A DNA stretch of 61,375 nt, taken from positions 1-61,375 of the forward strand of contig QAKW01000083.1 in assembly GCA_003343605.1 (NCBI GenBank). The letters are read 5' to 3'. The first letter of the stretch is position 1. The number at the start of each line of letters is the position of its first letter. A program made the translations under genes and the position numbers. This stretch comes from Clostridiales bacterium (GTDB lineage Bacteria; Bacillota; Clostridia; Oscillospirales; QAKW01). Below, piece by piece: positions 60,135 to 61,375 of this stretch. The notes below the pieces were generated by a model that worked only from the letters and a program-made list of their open reading frames with translations, searched no databases and was not told where the DNA came from.

Positions 60135-60727
60135 TGCTCCTTCCCCCTTTCATGGTAAACAGGCCGCGCCATTGGAAGATAGCGCATGCCGTGATCATGC
60201 TGTTCACCGGCTGTTTCTGCAAACCCGAGCGATCGATATACCGCAGCGGCGCCGGGCGCTGCATTTACAGTGATTTTTTCATAAGGGCAATCTTTTTCCG
60301 CAAGCTGGAACAATCGCCTGCCCAGCCCCTTATGGCGGTAACGCCCGGCAATGAAAAACAACGCAATATGCCCGCCGCCACCGCGCGTTGCCAGCATGCC
60401 GATCAGGCGCTCTTTCCGAAAAGCGCCGTAAAAACAAAGTGTACCGGTATATTCCGGGTCTCTCAGCGTGCGGCGGTAGTTTTCGATTCCCTCCGCGGTG
60501 TAGCCGGGAGCAACTGTTTTTAAAAAAACATCCTCTGCCAGCCGCAGTGCCTGCATCTGCTCCGCTTCTTCCAGCCGCCTTACAGGATACTCCCGCGCTG
60601 CCTTTTCTGCAAGCCGGTCGCAGGCAACAGCGATTTTCTGATGTTTTTGGTGATATTCCCTGCAGGCGCCGCAATCACCGATTCTCGGGCACCCGGCCCG
60701 GCGGCAGGGACAAATCGTATCCTTCAT
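60131..60727 (-). CDS. GNAT acetyltransferase with N-terminal Cys-rich motif
   Basis: The 198-aa protein has five Cys in the first 22 residues (CPCRRAGCPRIGDCGAC), a likely metal-binding knuckle, followed by a GNAT fold with the acetyl-CoA loop RYRHKGLGRRLFQLA and the end NAAPGAAAVYRSLGF. The Cys motif occurs as a stand-alone small domain in other Clostridia. The substrate is unknown. AAGGAG lies 11 nt before the ATG. Central gene of the topB-GNAT-GNAT-ywbE run. Confidence 0.85.
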   Translation of the reverse strand: MKDTICPCRRAGCPRIGDCGACREYHQKHQKIAVACDRLAEKAAREYPVRRLEEAEQMQALRLAEDVFLKTVAPGYTAEGIENYRRTLRDPEYTGTLCFYGAFRKERLIGMLATRGGGGHIALFFIAGRYRHKGLGRRLFQLAEKDCPYEKITVNAAPGAAAVYRSLGFAETAGEQHDHGMRYLPMARPVYHERGKEQ

Positions 60728-60754
60728 CCGTTTAGATACTCCTTCTCTTCATCA

Positions 60755-61252
60755 TCAGCGTATGGCATTCCGGTATTCATAAATCACCGTATCCTGCCAT
60801 TTTCCAAATCGGTCGCGCGCTGCCTTTTCCCGGCGGCCAACCAGCCGGAAACCGCATTTTTCATGCAGCGCAATGCTGGCCTTATTTTCAGCGCAGATAC
60901 AGGAATAAAGGCACCAATATCCCTGATGCTCGCTTTCGCGCTTCATCAGCTCCATCAGCGCCCGCCCGATCCCCTGCCCGCGGGCGTTGCCCCGGATATA
61001 AAGGCTGATCTCAATCATTCCCCAGTAGGCTTCCATCTGGGAAGTGGGCGCGGCGGCAATAAAGCCTAAAACCACTCCCTGCCGCTTTGCAACATACCGC
61101 AAATTCGGCAGATGTCCTGCGCTCCAAGCCTCAAAGGAAGGTGCTGATGCCCTAAAGGTAGCGCCGCCTTCTTGAATACTTTGAGCAAAAATTTCGATTA
61201 CTTCCGGTCCGTCTGCATCCGTCATTGGTGATATTTCAAAATCCAAAAACAA
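60755..61252 (-). CDS. GNAT acetyltransferase (phosphinothricin/methionine sulfoximine acetyltransferase-like)
   Basis: The 165-aa protein reads like PAT/MnaT enzymes: DADGPEVIEIFAQSIQEGGATF, IEISLYIRGNARGQGIGRALMELM, and IALHEKCGFRLVGRREKAARDRFGKWQDTVIYE at the end. These acetylate amino acids or analogues such as methionine sulfoximine. The TTG start at 61252 has GGAGG 9 nt upstream. The first ATG (61224) has no ribosome-binding site. It overlaps the topoisomerase gene end by 17 bp. Confidence 0.85.
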   Translation of the reverse strand: MFLDFEISPMTDADGPEVIEIFAQSIQEGGATFRASAPSFEAWSAGHLPNLRYVAKRQGVVLGFIAAAPTSQMEAYWGMIEISLYIRGNARGQGIGRALMELMKRESEHQGYWCLYSCICAENKASIALHEKCGFRLVGRREKAARDRFGKWQDTVIYEYRNAIR

Positions 61253-61375
61253 TTTTTCCTTCCTCCAGTTTCAAATATGCATCAAACGCCTTTCCATTTT
61301 TGGAAGTAAAGCCGGTAAGCTTTTGTGTCTTTCCCTCGTGCAGCAGTGCCCGCGCGGCAGACAGTGGGATGACCC
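61236..61375 (-). CDS. topB: DNA topoisomerase III-like protein, C-terminal end (partial)
   Basis: The last 45 codons of a gene that enters from the right edge. The frame reads ...LSAARALLHEGKTQKLTGFTSKNG, then KAFDAYLKLEEGKIVFGF and TGA (61238-61236). This matches the C-terminal repeat of TopB-type topoisomerases (GF-SK-GK-FDA-L-L--GK--F-F). The catalytic part is outside the window, so the name rests on this tail only. Confidence 0.7.
   Translation of the reverse strand, partial: VIPLSAARALLHEGKTQKLTGFTSKNGKAFDAYLKLEEGKIVFGF

Noticed and set aside
1..61375. CRISPR arrays, insertion sequences, prophage or integrative elements
   Set aside because: No regularly spaced direct repeats, transposase, integrase or phage structural genes were seen in the window.
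1..61375. tRNA and rRNA genes
   Set aside because: Intergenic gaps were read for cloverleaf features and rRNA-like sequence; none was found. The large gaps are explained by the T-box and the structured RNA region.

Overview
The window is a chromosomal stretch from a low-to-mid G+C Gram-positive anaerobe, most likely a gut Clostridia of the Oscillospirales/Ruminococcaceae type. The reasons are the clostridial gene orders (rimP-nusA-ylxR-ylxQ-infB-rbfA-nrnA-truB-ribF; zapA-maf-mreBCD-PBP2), a T-box leader, lipobox lipoproteins, many strong sigma-A-type promoters (TTGACA/TTGCAA, 17-bp spacer, TATAAT-like) and genes for scavenging carbohydrate. I saw no rRNA, tRNA, CRISPR array, transposase or prophage. 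The taxonomic placement is an inference.

Layout. 1-11.4 kb, minus strand: a long translation-factor operon from rimP to ribF, followed by two lipoproteins, an ABC exporter and a partial serine hydrolase. 11.4-16 kb, minus: a GldA/GldF/GldG/DUF4340-type ABC system. 16-22.6 kb, minus: aspS, hisS, mgsA, minD, a degenerate AMP-binding protein and a membrane-anchored protein. 22.7-28.6 kb: a U32 (RlhA/TrhP-like) protein, a glycosidase-like TIM-barrel gene divergent from an AraC regulator, and an auxin-efflux-type carrier. 28.7-34.8 kb, plus: the zapA-maf-mreB-mreC-mreD-PBP2 cell-shape operon and a HAD hydrolase. 34.9-40.9 kb, plus: two tandem paralogous ABC importers of the TrpXYZ type, the second behind a tryptophan T-box. 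41-48 kb: MATE exporter, SGNH esterase plus sugar isomerase, an SDR, a 69-aa protein behind a strong hairpin, an E2-like protein, a DMT exporter, and an HTH/ATP-grasp pair. 49-53 kb: serS, a nucleotidase-like lipoprotein and an NhaC antiporter. 53-61.4 kb: GH20 hexosaminidase, a MarR-controlled heterodimeric ABC exporter, a structured intergenic RNA candidate, small proteins, two GNATs and the end of a topoisomerase III gene.

The signals most worth following are regulatory. (1) The T-box at 37.8-38.1 kb has a UGG specifier and a UGGC acceptor-pairing sequence (complementary to G73), so it should sense tRNA-Trp. It is followed by a 23-codon ORF with two Trp codons before the binding-protein gene, reminiscent of the T-box plus leader-peptide arrangement of Bacillus rtpA. 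(2) A 42-nt hairpin at 45.2 kb runs into the Shine-Dalgarno of a 69-aa gene. (3) A multi-helix region at 59.4-59.6 kb ends in a terminator and is a candidate non-coding RNA. (4) Perfect palindromes sit on promoter elements for the HTH/ATP-grasp operon and the MarR/ABC operon.

Several proteins look like recognisable enzyme folds whose catalytic residues have been lost: AMP-binding, E2 acyltransferase, 5'-nucleotidase, and possibly methylglyoxal synthase. All calls come from reading the sequence; no homology search was run.
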